This document shows, one piece after another, positions 54,288 through 63,764 of a DNA stretch of 64,000 bases. Both the position numbers and the translations under genes were made by a program. The DNA lies in contig CALIWR010000004.1 in the NCBI GenBank assembly GCA_938046585.1, positions 62,001-126,000 on the forward strand, written 5' to 3'. The notes below the pieces were generated by a model, which saw only the letters and a program-made list of their open reading frames with translations, was not told the origin of the DNA and made no database searches. Each line of letters starts with the position of its first letter. Position 1 is the stretch's first letter. The DNA comes from an uncultured Propionibacteriaceae bacterium. Lineage in GTDB: Bacteria > Actinomycetota > Actinomycetes > Propionibacteriales > Propionibacteriaceae.

Positions 54288-57200
54288 GCTTCGATCTCGC
54301 CGCGCCCCTGCCGACCGGGGGGCTGGTCCTGCAGGCCAGCGCCGGGACCGGTAAGACCCATGCCATCGCCACCCTGGCGGCCCGCTACATCGCCGAAGGG
54401 GTGGCGAGCCTGCCGCAGTTGATGGTGGTCACCTTCTCGGGCGCCTCTTCCCGGGAATTGCGAACCCGGGTCCGGCGGCGGCTGCACGAATTGCAGGAAA
54501 CCTGCCTAGATTCGAGCCCTCCCCAGGATCCTGCTTGGGCGGCGGTGCTAACGGCGGCCCCGACCAAACTGGTTCGCCAGCGGGTGTCCCAGGCCTTGGG
54601 AGCCTTCGACGCGGCCATGATCTGCACCACCCACCAGTTCTGCGACCGGATGCTGGCCGAATTAGGGATTCTCGCCGACCATGATCCGGGCACAGTGCTG
54701 GCCGATGACCTGCGCAGCCTGGTCCGCGAATCGACCAGCGACGAATACCTGCGCCGCTATGCGGCCGATGGCCGGCCGCCGTTCCCGTTGTACGACGCTG
54801 TCCGGCTCTGCCAGGCAGCCGTCGAGAATCCCATGGCCCCGTTACTGCCCGACCCGGCCTCTGGTTCCGGCGCCTGGCGGGAGCGGGTAACCCTGGCCGA
54901 GACGGTCCGGGAACTCGTCGAGCAACGTAAGCGTGAGTTGGGGTGGTATTCGTTCGACGACATGCAGGTGCGGCTGTTGCGGGCGTTGCAGCATCCGGTC
55001 ACCGGCCAGGCCGCTCGGGAACGGGTCCGGCGCCGGTTCCCAGTGGTGCTGGTGGACGAATTCCAAGACACCGACCCGATCCAATGGCAGATCATCAGTC
55101 AGACCTTTGCCGGCGAGCAGACCAGCACGATCCTGATCGGGGACCCGAAACAGTCGATCTACGGTTTCCGCGGCGCCGACGTACAAGCGTATCTGGAGGC
55201 CGTCGGGAGTTCCCGGGTCGAAGTCCTTGACACTAACCGTCGCAGCACTGCGGAACTGGTCGGCGCGGTGGACGCGATTTTTGGCCGGGCCGCGCTGGGA
55301 GACCCCCGGATCGTAGTGGAGCCGGTCCAGGCTGCCGGTGACCGACGGCTCCAGACCACCGGCCCCTGGCGCCGGGCGGTGCGGATCCGGTGTGCCCGGC
55401 AACGATCGTCGCAGGCCTTCTTCCGTAGCGTCACCGCCGACCTGATCCAGGACCTGGCCGCCCTGCTCGACTCGGACACCCAGCTGGTCCACGGTAACCG
55501 GCGTCGCCCGCTACGGGCCAGTGATGTCGCCGTGATCGTGCACACCAACGACCGGGGCCGCCACCTGCTGGATCAACTCTCTCGCCATCAGATCCCGGCC
55601 GTCTTCACCGGCAGCCGCAGCGTCTTCGCCTCCCCCGCCGCCCAGGAGTGGCGCAAGCTCTTGACCGCCCTAGACCGACCCCAGGCCGCTGCGGTACGGG
55701 CCGCCGCCCTGACCGACCTGGTCGGCTGGGACCTGCAGCGTCTGGCCACGGCCAGCGAGGATGAGCTCGCCGAGCTGACCCAGTCGGTACGGCGCTGGGG
55801 TCGGCTGCTAGGACGGGTCGGGGTCGCGGGCCTGCTGCAGGTACTCCAGGCTGAGGGCCTGTCCAGCCGACTAGTGAGCCTGGCCCAGGGCGAACGGAGC
55901 CTGGCCGACATCCGCCATCTCGGTGAGCTGTTGAACGCCGAGCAGGTCGCGACCGGGGCCTCGGCGTTCGGACTATCGCAGTGGCTGGCGGACCGGATCG
56001 CGGAGGCCACATCGGCGCCCATCGACGACCGGACCCGCCGTCTGGAGACCGACGACGCGGTAGTCCGGATCCTGACCGTACACCAGGCCAAGGGCCTGGA
56101 ATTTCCCATCGTCTACCTGCCTGATCTGGCGATCCGCAGGGCCCGGTCGGTCCGCGACGAACCGATCCAGCTGCACATCCCCCGCGCGTCTGCGCAACAG
56201 CCGGCCGGGGCCCGGGGCCTCATCCGGGCCTTGGACGTGGGCGGCCGGGCAGCCCCGGGACGGGCCGAGCGGGTCCGTACCCACCTGGACGAGGAAGCGG
56301 CGGAATCGCTGCGTACCCTCTACGTGGCTCTCACCCGGGCCCAGACGCACATCACCTGCTGGTGGGCCCGTACCGACGACACCAGCTCATCGGCCTTCCA
56401 CCGGGTGCTGTTCCGCGACCCAGGCTCGCCCGAGGTACCGCCACAGGTGAACCACCACGACACCGACCCGACCACCGTAACCCGGCTCCTGGGCGCCGAC
56501 CTAGTGGTGGAAACCATGGACCAGACCGAACGGCGGTCCTCCCCCAGCCCCCGTCCAGCTGGCCTCGGGGCCTGGGAGCCAGCCCGGTTCACTCGCGTCA
56601 TCGACCACCAGTGGCGGCGGACCTCGTACTCGGCCCTCACCGCCGACGCGCACGACAGCTTCCTCGCCGACCCGGAGCTACTGCCCGATGAACCAGCGCT
56701 GGCCGATGACGCTGTCCCGCCCGCCGACACGGCCGGGGCGCCCGGGCTGGCGTCGGGTCTGGACCAGCCATCCCCGATGGCCGAGCTGCCGGGGGGAGTG
56801 AGTTTCGGCAGCCTGGTACACGCGGTCTTCGAGTACGCCGACCCCCACAGCGCCGCCCCGGAGGCGGATCTGCGGGCGATCATCGCCCAGCAGTCAGCGC
56901 GGATGCCGGTCCCTGGGGTCCGCACCGACCAGTTGGTGACCGCCCTGACCCCGGCATTGGTGACCCCGCTCGGCCCGATGTTCGCCGAACGGAGCCTGCG
57001 GAATATCCCCGCCAGCGACCGGCTGGCCGAACTGGACTTCGAGCTTCCTCTGGGCCGGGCCGGCCACGACGCCACCATCGACCAGATCGCCGAGACCCTG
57101 GCCGCCGGGATGGCCCCCGACGACCTGTTGCTCGACTATCCGCGCCGGCTCGTGGATGCCGGTCTGGATACCGGCCGGTTGCGGGGTTTCCTGACCGGGA

Positions 57201-57568
57201 GCATCGACGCCGTCATCCGGATCGACGGCCGATACCTGGTGGTCGACTACAAGACCAACCGGCTGGCCGCACCATCGACCGACCTGCTGCTGGCGCACTA
57301 CACCCCGCAGGCAATGGCCGAGGCGATGATGAGCTCCCACTACCCGCTGCAGGCGATTTTCTATTACGTGGCCCTGCACCGCTTCCTACGGTGGCGGCTG
57401 CCGGGCTACCGGCCTGAGCAGCATCTCGGCGGGATCGGGTACCTGTTCGTCCGGGGCATGGCTGGGCCGGCGACCCCCCGGATCGGTGGAATGCCTTGCG
57501 GGGTGTTCTGCTGGCGACCGCCCGCCGAGATGGTCGTTGAGATGTCGAACCGGTTGGGAGGGCGATGA
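54284..57568 (+). CDS. recB: Exodeoxyribonuclease V subunit RecB
   Basis: 1094-residue 3'-5' SF1 helicase and nuclease of RecBCD. Walker A LQASAGTGKTHAIATLAARY, motif II VLVDEFQDTDPIQWQII, GDPKQSIYGFRGAD, and motif V/VI VHQAKGLEFPIVYLP and LRTLYVALTRAQ are clear. The nuclease domain at the C-terminus has GSIDAVIRIDGRYLVVDYKTNRL, holding the catalytic Asp-Tyr-Lys triad, and is apparently active. It overlaps both recC and recD by 4 bp. Confidence 0.95.
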   Translation: MSFDLAAPLPTGGLVLQASAGTGKTHAIATLAARYIAEGVASLPQLMVVTFSGASSRELRTRVRRRLHELQETCLDSSPPQDPAWAAVLTAAPTKLVRQRVSQALGAFDAAMICTTHQFCDRMLAELGILADHDPGTVLADDLRSLVRESTSDEYLRRYAADGRPPFPLYDAVRLCQAAVENPMAPLLPDPASGSGAWRERVTLAETVRELVEQRKRELGWYSFDDMQVRLLRALQHPVTGQAARERVRRRFPVVLVDEFQDTDPIQWQIISQTFAGEQTSTILIGDPKQSIYGFRGADVQAYLEAVGSSRVEVLDTNRRSTAELVGAVDAIFGRAALGDPRIVVEPVQAAGDRRLQTTGPWRRAVRIRCARQRSSQAFFRSVTADLIQDLAALLDSDTQLVHGNRRRPLRASDVAVIVHTNDRGRHLLDQLSRHQIPAVFTGSRSVFASPAAQEWRKLLTALDRPQAAAVRAAALTDLVGWDLQRLATASEDELAELTQSVRRWGRLLGRVGVAGLLQVLQAEGLSSRLVSLAQGERSLADIRHLGELLNAEQVATGASAFGLSQWLADRIAEATSAPIDDRTRRLETDDAVVRILTVHQAKGLEFPIVYLPDLAIRRARSVRDEPIQLHIPRASAQQPAGARGLIRALDVGGRAAPGRAERVRTHLDEEAAESLRTLYVALTRAQTHITCWWARTDDTSSSAFHRVLFRDPGSPEVPPQVNHHDTDPTTVTRLLGADLVVETMDQTERRSSPSPRPAGLGAWEPARFTRVIDHQWRRTSYSALTADAHDSFLADPELLPDEPALADDAVPPADTAGAPGLASGLDQPSPMAELPGGVSFGSLVHAVFEYADPHSAAPEADLRAIIAQQSARMPVPGVRTDQLVTALTPALVTPLGPMFAERSLRNIPASDRLAELDFELPLGRAGHDATIDQIAETLAAGMAPDDLLLDYPRRLVDAGLDTGRLRGFLTGSIDAVIRIDGRYLVVDYKTNRLAAPSTDLLLAHYTPQAMAEAMMSSHYPLQAIFYYVALHRFLRWRLPGYRPEQHLGGIGYLFVRGMAGPATPRIGGMPCGVFCWRPPAEMVVEMSNRLGGR

Positions 57569-59364
57569 TGACCACGGCCTCGGTATCGAGCATCGCGGCC
57601 GGCCTGCTGCGGACCTTCAACGAGGCCGGGGTGCTGGCTGTGCCCGATGTCCAGGTGGCCCGCCGGGTGGGTTACCTCGTCGACCCGTCCGCGCCCGACA
57701 GCGTGTTGCTCGCCTTCGCGTTGACGGTCCGGGCGTTGCGGTTGGGGGCGGTAGCGCTCGACAGTTCCCGGATCCCGAGCCTGGTGGAAGCATCCCTGGA
57801 GACCCCGCCGCAGCAGCCGCTGCCGTGGCCAGAGCCCGGGCCGTGGCTGGCCAGCCTGCAGACCAGTCCGCTGGTCACGGTAGGCGCGGACCAGCCGGGC
57901 CGACGGCCGCTGCGGCTGGTGGACGGTCTGCTGTACCTGGAGCGGCACTGGGCCGAACAGGAATTGGTCCGCCGGGAACTGTTGCGCCGCAGCCAGACCC
58001 GGCCACCGGTGGCTGATCCGGCTGCCGTGGCTCGGCGTGCGGCCGAGATCTCGGCCGGGGACCTCCTGCCCGACGGGGAAGTCAACTTGCAGGCCGAGGC
58101 GGCCCGGAACGTGGTTCAGTCCTGGGTGACGGTACTCGCCGGGGGGCCTGGCACCGGCAAGACCACCACCGTCGCTCGGGCCTTGGCCCTCGTGGCAGCC
58201 GAATTGGGGCGCCCGCCTACGGTCGCCTTGGCTGCCCCGTCCGGGAGGGCCGCGGCCCGGCTCCAGGAGGCGGTACACCATGCCGTTGCCCGGCTGCCGG
58301 TCCCGGAACCGGTACGCCAGGCCCTGGCGCAGACCCAGGCCACGACGGTGCACCGGCTGCTCGGGTACCGCAACCGGTCGTACGCCCGGACCGCTGCGGA
58401 CCCGTTGCCGCATGAGGTGGTGGTGGTGGACGAATTGTCGATGGTGTCGCTGTCGCTGATGGCGAACCTGCTGCCAGCGGTCCGTGAGGATGCTCGGATC
58501 ATCCTGGTCGGTGACCCGGAGCAGCTGGCCCCGGTTGAGGCTGGCGCGGTGCTGGCCGACATCACCGCTGCGATCGAGGAGGCTGCGACCTCGCCGCTGC
58601 CGCTGGTCCGGCTACGCCACACCTGGCGCTATGACGGCGAGATCCAGCGGCTGGCCGATCTAATCCGAGCCGGCGAACCAGAACCGGCGCTTGACCTGCT
58701 GCGCCGCGGAGAACAGGTGCGACTGATCCCGCTGGACGACCACGGGCTGGTCGCTGACCTGACCGACGTGATCCAGGTCGCCCAGCAGGCCGGGGCGCAG
58801 GCCGACGCCGCCGCCCGGGCGGGGCAGGTGGATGAGGCGTTGAAGGCGTTGGGGCGGCACCGGGTCCTCTGCGCTCACCGGAACGGCCCGTACGGAGCCA
58901 GCACCTGGGCCCGGCTGGTCGAGCAGTGGGTGCAGCAGGTGCTCGGTGAGCAGCACCGTGGCGAATGGTATGTGGGGCGGCCGTTGCTGGTGACCAAGAA
59001 TGATGTCGACCTGGGGATCGCTAACGGTGACGCCGGGATCATCGTGGCCACCCCGGCCGGGCCCCGGGCCGCCTTCGAGCGGGGTCTGGAACCGCTGCTG
59101 CTGCCGCCGGCGCAACTGATCGATGTCGAGACCATGCATGCGATCACGATCCACAAGGCGCAGGGCAGCCAGTTCGAGGAGGTGACGGTCGTATTGCCGC
59201 CGCTGCCGTCTGCGCTGCTGACCCGGGAGCTGCTCTACACCGCGGTCACCAGGGCTACCACCCGGGTCCGGGTGGTAGCTCATCCTGAAGCCTTCGTCGC
59301 GGCCGTGACTACCCGGGCTTTGCGTGCGTCCGGGCTGCGGTCTCGGCTACTGGCGCCGAGCTGA
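57565..59364 (+). CDS. recD: Exodeoxyribonuclease V subunit RecD
   Basis: 599-residue 5'-3' SF1B helicase. The N-terminal domain (about 1-150) contacts RecC. The motor has GGPGTGKTTTVARALALVAAE, motif II VVVDELSMVSLSLMANLL, ILVGDPEQLAPVEAGAVLADI, and the C-terminal AITIHKAQGSQFEEVTVVLP and LLYTAVTRATTRV. ATG 57565 or 57568 is the start. No gene is present in the 119 bp before nudC, with which it converges. Confidence 0.95.
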   Translation: MMTTASVSSIAAGLLRTFNEAGVLAVPDVQVARRVGYLVDPSAPDSVLLAFALTVRALRLGAVALDSSRIPSLVEASLETPPQQPLPWPEPGPWLASLQTSPLVTVGADQPGRRPLRLVDGLLYLERHWAEQELVRRELLRRSQTRPPVADPAAVARRAAEISAGDLLPDGEVNLQAEAARNVVQSWVTVLAGGPGTGKTTTVARALALVAAELGRPPTVALAAPSGRAAARLQEAVHHAVARLPVPEPVRQALAQTQATTVHRLLGYRNRSYARTAADPLPHEVVVVDELSMVSLSLMANLLPAVREDARIILVGDPEQLAPVEAGAVLADITAAIEEAATSPLPLVRLRHTWRYDGEIQRLADLIRAGEPEPALDLLRRGEQVRLIPLDDHGLVADLTDVIQVAQQAGAQADAAARAGQVDEALKALGRHRVLCAHRNGPYGASTWARLVEQWVQQVLGEQHRGEWYVGRPLLVTKNDVDLGIANGDAGIIVATPAGPRAAFERGLEPLLLPPAQLIDVETMHAITIHKAQGSQFEEVTVVLPPLPSALLTRELLYTAVTRATTRVRVVAHPEAFVAAVTTRALRASGLRSRLLAPS

Positions 59365-59483
59365 GCGGCCCAGCCAGAGCTCTTGGTGATCGGCTGCGGC
59401 AGCTTGGCGGGTAACGTTCAGCAGTTCGATGATCACGGTCGCCTCCGGATCATGCTCCACCAGGGCCGGCAGCGGGAATTACC

Positions 59484-60470
59484 TCACGGCGTCGTATGAG
59501 GACTCGCCGGCCCGGCTACATCCTTCGGTGCGGGTACGGGGTCAGCGCTGGTCAGCCAGCCGTGGATCAGGCGGAAGGCGATCGACGACTCCCCTGGCAG
59601 CAGCACGGTCCCCGCGGCGACCTCGGCGCGCAGCTGGTCGCGGGTGAACCAGCGGGCGTCGGCGATCTCCACCGCGTCGACTGTGATCTGGGTGTCCAGG
59701 GCGCGGGCCCGGAAACCGAGCATGATCGAGCGGGGGAACGGCCAGGGCTGGCTTGCGACATACCGTGGTCGCTCGACTTGGACCCCGCACTCCTCGGCGA
59801 CCTCCCGGCAGACGGCCTGCTCTAATGATTCACCGGCCTCGACGAAACCCGCCAGCACCGAGTAGCGCCCGTCGGGCCAGGAGGCCTGGTGCCCCAGCAG
59901 CAACCGGTCCTCAGCGTCGGTCACCGCAACGATCACGGCCGGGTCAGTACGGCAGAACAGTTCCCGGTCACAACGGTGGCAGCGCCGGATTAGCCCCGCA
60001 GCGTCCGGTGCGGTGGGCCCGCCGCAGCGAGGACAGTGTTGCGCGGTGCTGTGCCAGACCGCCAGGGCCTCGGCCATCGCCGCCGCCTGGGCCTGTTCTG
60101 CCGGCAGGCTCGCCCCGACCTCCCGCAGGCTAGCTCCCAGCACCTCGGGCCGCAGTTCGCAGAACAGCGGCGCCCCCTCGACCTTTCCCAGCAGCCAGTG
60201 CCGGTCCGGGTCGTACGGCCCGGTCGCGGGGCCGGTCGCCAGTCGTACCGTCGGCGGCTGCTGGTACCCGGGTGCCCGGGTGCCCAAGATCACCTCGCCA
60301 CAGTTCTGCCACCGGTCCGGGCCGGCCAGTCCGGCCACCGCGAACGAGCCACGGGCGTCGACCGGCAGCACCCGGGTCGCTGGGTCCTGCCACAAGACCC
60401 GCACCTCGGCGGGGTTACGACGGGCTGGAACCATCCGGTCCAGCTCAGCGGGGTCGTCCCAGATTCTCAT
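59484..60470 (-). CDS. nudC: NAD(+) diphosphatase NudC
   Basis: 328-residue Nudix hydrolase that cleaves NADH and removes NAD caps from RNA. The four zinc cysteines are in CPRCGG and CHRCDRELF, the Nudix box is GFVEAGESLEQAVCREVAEECGV, and the NudC-specific SQPWPFPRSIM follows. ATG 60470 is preceded by GGAGA, ten bases after adnB, so it is likely co-transcribed with the AdnAB genes, as in mycobacteria (where a potassium-channel gene intervenes; here it is absent). Confidence 0.95.
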   Translation of the reverse strand: MRIWDDPAELDRMVPARRNPAEVRVLWQDPATRVLPVDARGSFAVAGLAGPDRWQNCGEVILGTRAPGYQQPPTVRLATGPATGPYDPDRHWLLGKVEGAPLFCELRPEVLGASLREVGASLPAEQAQAAAMAEALAVWHSTAQHCPRCGGPTAPDAAGLIRRCHRCDRELFCRTDPAVIVAVTDAEDRLLLGHQASWPDGRYSVLAGFVEAGESLEQAVCREVAEECGVQVERPRYVASQPWPFPRSIMLGFRARALDTQITVDAVEIADARWFTRDQLRAEVAAGTVLLPGESSIAFRLIHGWLTSADPVPAPKDVAGPASPHTTP

Positions 60471-60479
60471 GCCTGTCTC

Positions 60480-63400
60480 CTACCGAATCGGTTCAAGCGG
60501 CGCAACCACTGGCTCCGCCGACGGGTATCCGAGCATGGTCACTACGGTTTCGACACCATCACGGTCCGGTAGCCCGGTCACTAACTGCAACCGGTCGCTG
60601 CGCACGTGGTAGAAGCCGGCCGCGACCCGATCTAGCTCGAGGTTGTTGAGTTCAGCCCAGGCCAGCCGGTACAGCGCCAATTGCAGGGGATCTGCCGGTG
60701 AGGCGCCAGTCTTCCAGTCCACCACCAGGGCGTCCATCCCGGGTGGGGTCACCGGGCTGGCGAAGTAGGCGGCGTCGATCCGGCCCCGGATCACCGATGC
60801 GCCGACCAGCAACGAGAACGAGGCCTCCAGCGCTGCCGGAACCGTCTCGGCGAATTGCCCTGCCGCGAATGCCTCGCACAGCTGTCTCAGCTCGATGTCA
60901 TCGGTCACGTCATCGGTGTCGAGATCGTCCGGGTCGAGCAGGGTAGGCGACTGGAAATGACGCAGCACCCATTCGTGGAAACGGGTCCCAAACCGGGCCG
61001 CGGCTGACGCAGGTCGGGGCATCGGCCGGGCCAGCCGGGCCGCCAGCGCATCCGGGTCCCGGGCCGCCAGCATCACCTCGGTCGCTGTCAGCGAGGCCGG
61101 CGTCGGCACCTCCACCACGCTACGGCGTACGGCCCGGGCCTCTCCCACCAGCCGAGCCATTTCGTCATCCCATCCGGCCACCAGGTCGGCGACCTCGCTC
61201 GGGGCCGCAGCCAGCGCGGCCTCGGTCTCGCGGCGCAACGCCACCGCAGCCGGGTCGTCACCGCACATCGTCTGGACTAGCGTGGCGGCGCGCTGGCGCC
61301 GAGCCCGTACCTGCGGGCTGGCCTCGGCAGGCCAATCAACCGGCAGGGTCTGGGTCTGAAGCGGATTCTCGGCCGGGATCGGCGCGCGCCAGGCACGTCC
61401 TTGCAGGTGCGCGGCTTCTTCCAGGGTCAGCAGGTACGGCGACGGTAGCCGCTGTCGCTTGTCGCTGGCCCGCCAGGCGTGGCTTGATCCGATCAGCAGG
61501 CGCCGGGCCCGAGTCACCGCCACATAGGCCAGTCGGTCCTCCGAACGCCGGTTCTGTGATGTCAACGCCGCCTGGTAGCGGGTGAAGCCAGCGTCGGCGG
61601 CCTCGTCCAATTGGGGCACTGAGGCGGCGTCGCCGCGTAGTTCGGCGGGAATCATGGCTGCGGAGGTGACCCAGTTGTCGGTAACTCGGTCGGAGGGGAA
61701 GATCTTGTCGCACAACGCTGGCAGCAGCACCACCTCCCACTCCAGGCCCTTGGCCTTGTGGATGGTGAGCAGCTTGACCGAGTCCGCCGCCGATGGGGTG
61801 GCCTGTTCCAGTCCGGTCCCGTACCGCAGCTCGGCGTCAATGAAACCGAGCAGTCCTTTCAGGCTGGCGTCGGTGTCGACCTCGGTATAGCCGGCGACGG
61901 CGTCGGCGAATGCCCCCAGCTGGGCGGTCGGGTCGTCTCCCCTGGCGTGGATGCCCAATTCCACTTCCAGCCCGAGGGTGACGACCACTCGCCGGACCAG
62001 GTCGGTCACCGGTTCTGTGGCGTGACGCCGCAGCATCTCCAGTTCCGCCCCGAACTGGGCGAACCGTTCCCGGGCGACGTCAGAGAAGGGTCCCTCCCCC
62101 AGATCGGTCAAGGCTTCCGCCAGCGACACCCGTTCGCTCGGATCGGTCTCGGCCACCGCCTCAGCCAGAGCCTGCCCGAGTGGGTCGTCGTTTGGTTCGG
62201 GAGGCTGCTGCCTTGAGGCGGCCAGTTCCCGGGCCCGCTGCCCCAACAGTTCCAGGTCACCCGGCCCGATGTTCCAGCGCGGTCCGGTCAGCAGCCGGAC
62301 CAGGTCTGGGTTCGCGGTTACATCGGCGATCAGCCGCAGGGTGCTCACCACGTCGGCCACTTCCGGCAGCGTCAGCAGGCCACCGAGACCGACGACCTCG
62401 GCTGGGATGTCTCGTTCCCGCAGCGCGGCGAAGACCGGCCCGATGTCTTGGTTGCGTCGGGCCAGCACGGCGATCTCGGACCAGCTGGGGGCCTGTGCGG
62501 TAGCGTGGGCGTGCTCGATCCGGTCCGCCAGCCAGCTCACCTCGTCTGGCCAGGTGCTCAACAACGCCGTCTCGACTGCCCCCGATGGGGTCGTGTCGGG
62601 GGCGCAAAGCAGGTTCTGGCTGAGGTCGTACACCAGGCTGGCGTCGGCTCGCAGCGGCCCGGCCAGCTGGTTCGCGACGTGGAGGATGGCTGGCCCGCTG
62701 CGCCGGTTCACGGTCAGCGGCAGCACCGCCGCCGGCGATCCGTCACGGCGCGGGAAGTCGGTGGCAAAGCGCATGATGTTGCTGGGCGCTGCCCCACGCC
62801 ACCCGTAGATCGCCTGGAACGGGTCGCCGACCGCGGTCACCGGGTGTCCGGCCCCGGGTTGCCCCGAGAACAGGTGGGACAGCAGCGCGGCCTGAGCCGA
62901 CGAGGTGTCCTGGTATTCGTCTAGCAGCACGATCCGGAATTGCTCGCGCAGCTGGTGTCCTACCAGCGCGACGGAGTCAGCGAGCCGGGCCGCGGCAGCC
63001 ATCTGATCGGAGAACTCCACGAGGCCGAGTTCGTGTTTGAGATCGGCGTAGGCCCGGACCAGGGAGGCGATCTCGAGCCGTTCTCGGGCGGTGGCCTCGG
63101 CCCGGCGGACCGAGGCGTATGTTTGGCGGTACCGGTTCTTCGGCGCGGCAGCCAATTCTTGCAGGTACGAGCGGGTCTGCTCGGCTAAGGCCGGCTCGTC
63201 GACCAGGTGCGATTGGAGCTGGCCGTCCAGTGTCAGGACCCGGTCGATTACCGATGCCGGTTGCAGCCGCGTCAGCTGCTGGAACGGGCCAGTCGCCGCG
63301 CCGACCACCCGGGCCGCCAGCTGGTGCCGGGCGGCGCCGGTGAGCATGGTCGGTTCCGCCTCGTACCCCAGCCACAGCCCGTGCTCGCTGACCAGCCGGG

Positions 63401-63764
63401 CTGCGAACGAGTCGTAGGTCAAGATCACCTGTTCACCGGCGTCGGCGGTGTCCCCGCCTGTTAGCACGTTGGCACGGACCAGGGCGGTCTGGATCCGCTG
63501 CGCCAGTTCAGCGGCGGCCTTGCGGGTGAAGGTCAGTCCCAGCACCTGCTCGGGCCGCACCTGTCCGCTGCCGACCAGCCACACCACCCGGGCTGCCATG
63601 ACGGTCGTCTTGCCTGTGCCGGCACCGGCGATGATCACGGTCGGTTCCAGCGGTGCGGTGATCGCGGCCAGCTGCTCGTCGGAGAACGGGGTCTGCAGCG
63701 CCGCCACCAGGTCATCGGCGTCACGCAGCGCCGGACGGCGCGGCAGGCGACTCACCGGAAACAT
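60480..63764 (-). CDS. adnB: AdnB-type ATP-dependent helicase-nuclease
   Basis: 1094-residue UvrD-like motor fused to a RecB-family nuclease, the lead subunit of the AdnAB end-resection machine. Motor motifs: IIAGAGTGKTTVMAARVV, VLLDEYQDTSSAQAALL, GDPFQAIYGWRGA, IHKAKGLEWEVVLLP and AYVAVTRARRLLIG. The nuclease domain shows FGTRFHEWVLRHF and GRIDAAYFA...DALVVDWKTGA with its Asp-Trp-Lys active residues. It starts directly after the TAA of the preceding subunit gene. By mycobacterial precedent, the nudC-proximal gene is adnB. Confidence 0.88.
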   Translation of the reverse strand: MFPVSRLPRRPALRDADDLVAALQTPFSDEQLAAITAPLEPTVIIAGAGTGKTTVMAARVVWLVGSGQVRPEQVLGLTFTRKAAAELAQRIQTALVRANVLTGGDTADAGEQVILTYDSFAARLVSEHGLWLGYEAEPTMLTGAARHQLAARVVGAATGPFQQLTRLQPASVIDRVLTLDGQLQSHLVDEPALAEQTRSYLQELAAAPKNRYRQTYASVRRAEATARERLEIASLVRAYADLKHELGLVEFSDQMAAAARLADSVALVGHQLREQFRIVLLDEYQDTSSAQAALLSHLFSGQPGAGHPVTAVGDPFQAIYGWRGAAPSNIMRFATDFPRRDGSPAAVLPLTVNRRSGPAILHVANQLAGPLRADASLVYDLSQNLLCAPDTTPSGAVETALLSTWPDEVSWLADRIEHAHATAQAPSWSEIAVLARRNQDIGPVFAALRERDIPAEVVGLGGLLTLPEVADVVSTLRLIADVTANPDLVRLLTGPRWNIGPGDLELLGQRARELAASRQQPPEPNDDPLGQALAEAVAETDPSERVSLAEALTDLGEGPFSDVARERFAQFGAELEMLRRHATEPVTDLVRRVVVTLGLEVELGIHARGDDPTAQLGAFADAVAGYTEVDTDASLKGLLGFIDAELRYGTGLEQATPSAADSVKLLTIHKAKGLEWEVVLLPALCDKIFPSDRVTDNWVTSAAMIPAELRGDAASVPQLDEAADAGFTRYQAALTSQNRRSEDRLAYVAVTRARRLLIGSSHAWRASDKRQRLPSPYLLTLEEAAHLQGRAWRAPIPAENPLQTQTLPVDWPAEASPQVRARRQRAATLVQTMCGDDPAAVALRRETEAALAAAPSEVADLVAGWDDEMARLVGEARAVRRSVVEVPTPASLTATEVMLAARDPDALAARLARPMPRPASAAARFGTRFHEWVLRHFQSPTLLDPDDLDTDDVTDDIELRQLCEAFAAGQFAETVPAALEASFSLLVGASVIRGRIDAAYFASPVTPPGMDALVVDWKTGASPADPLQLALYRLAWAELNNLELDRVAAGFYHVRSDRLQLVTGLPDRDGVETVVTMLGYPSAEPVVAPLEPIR

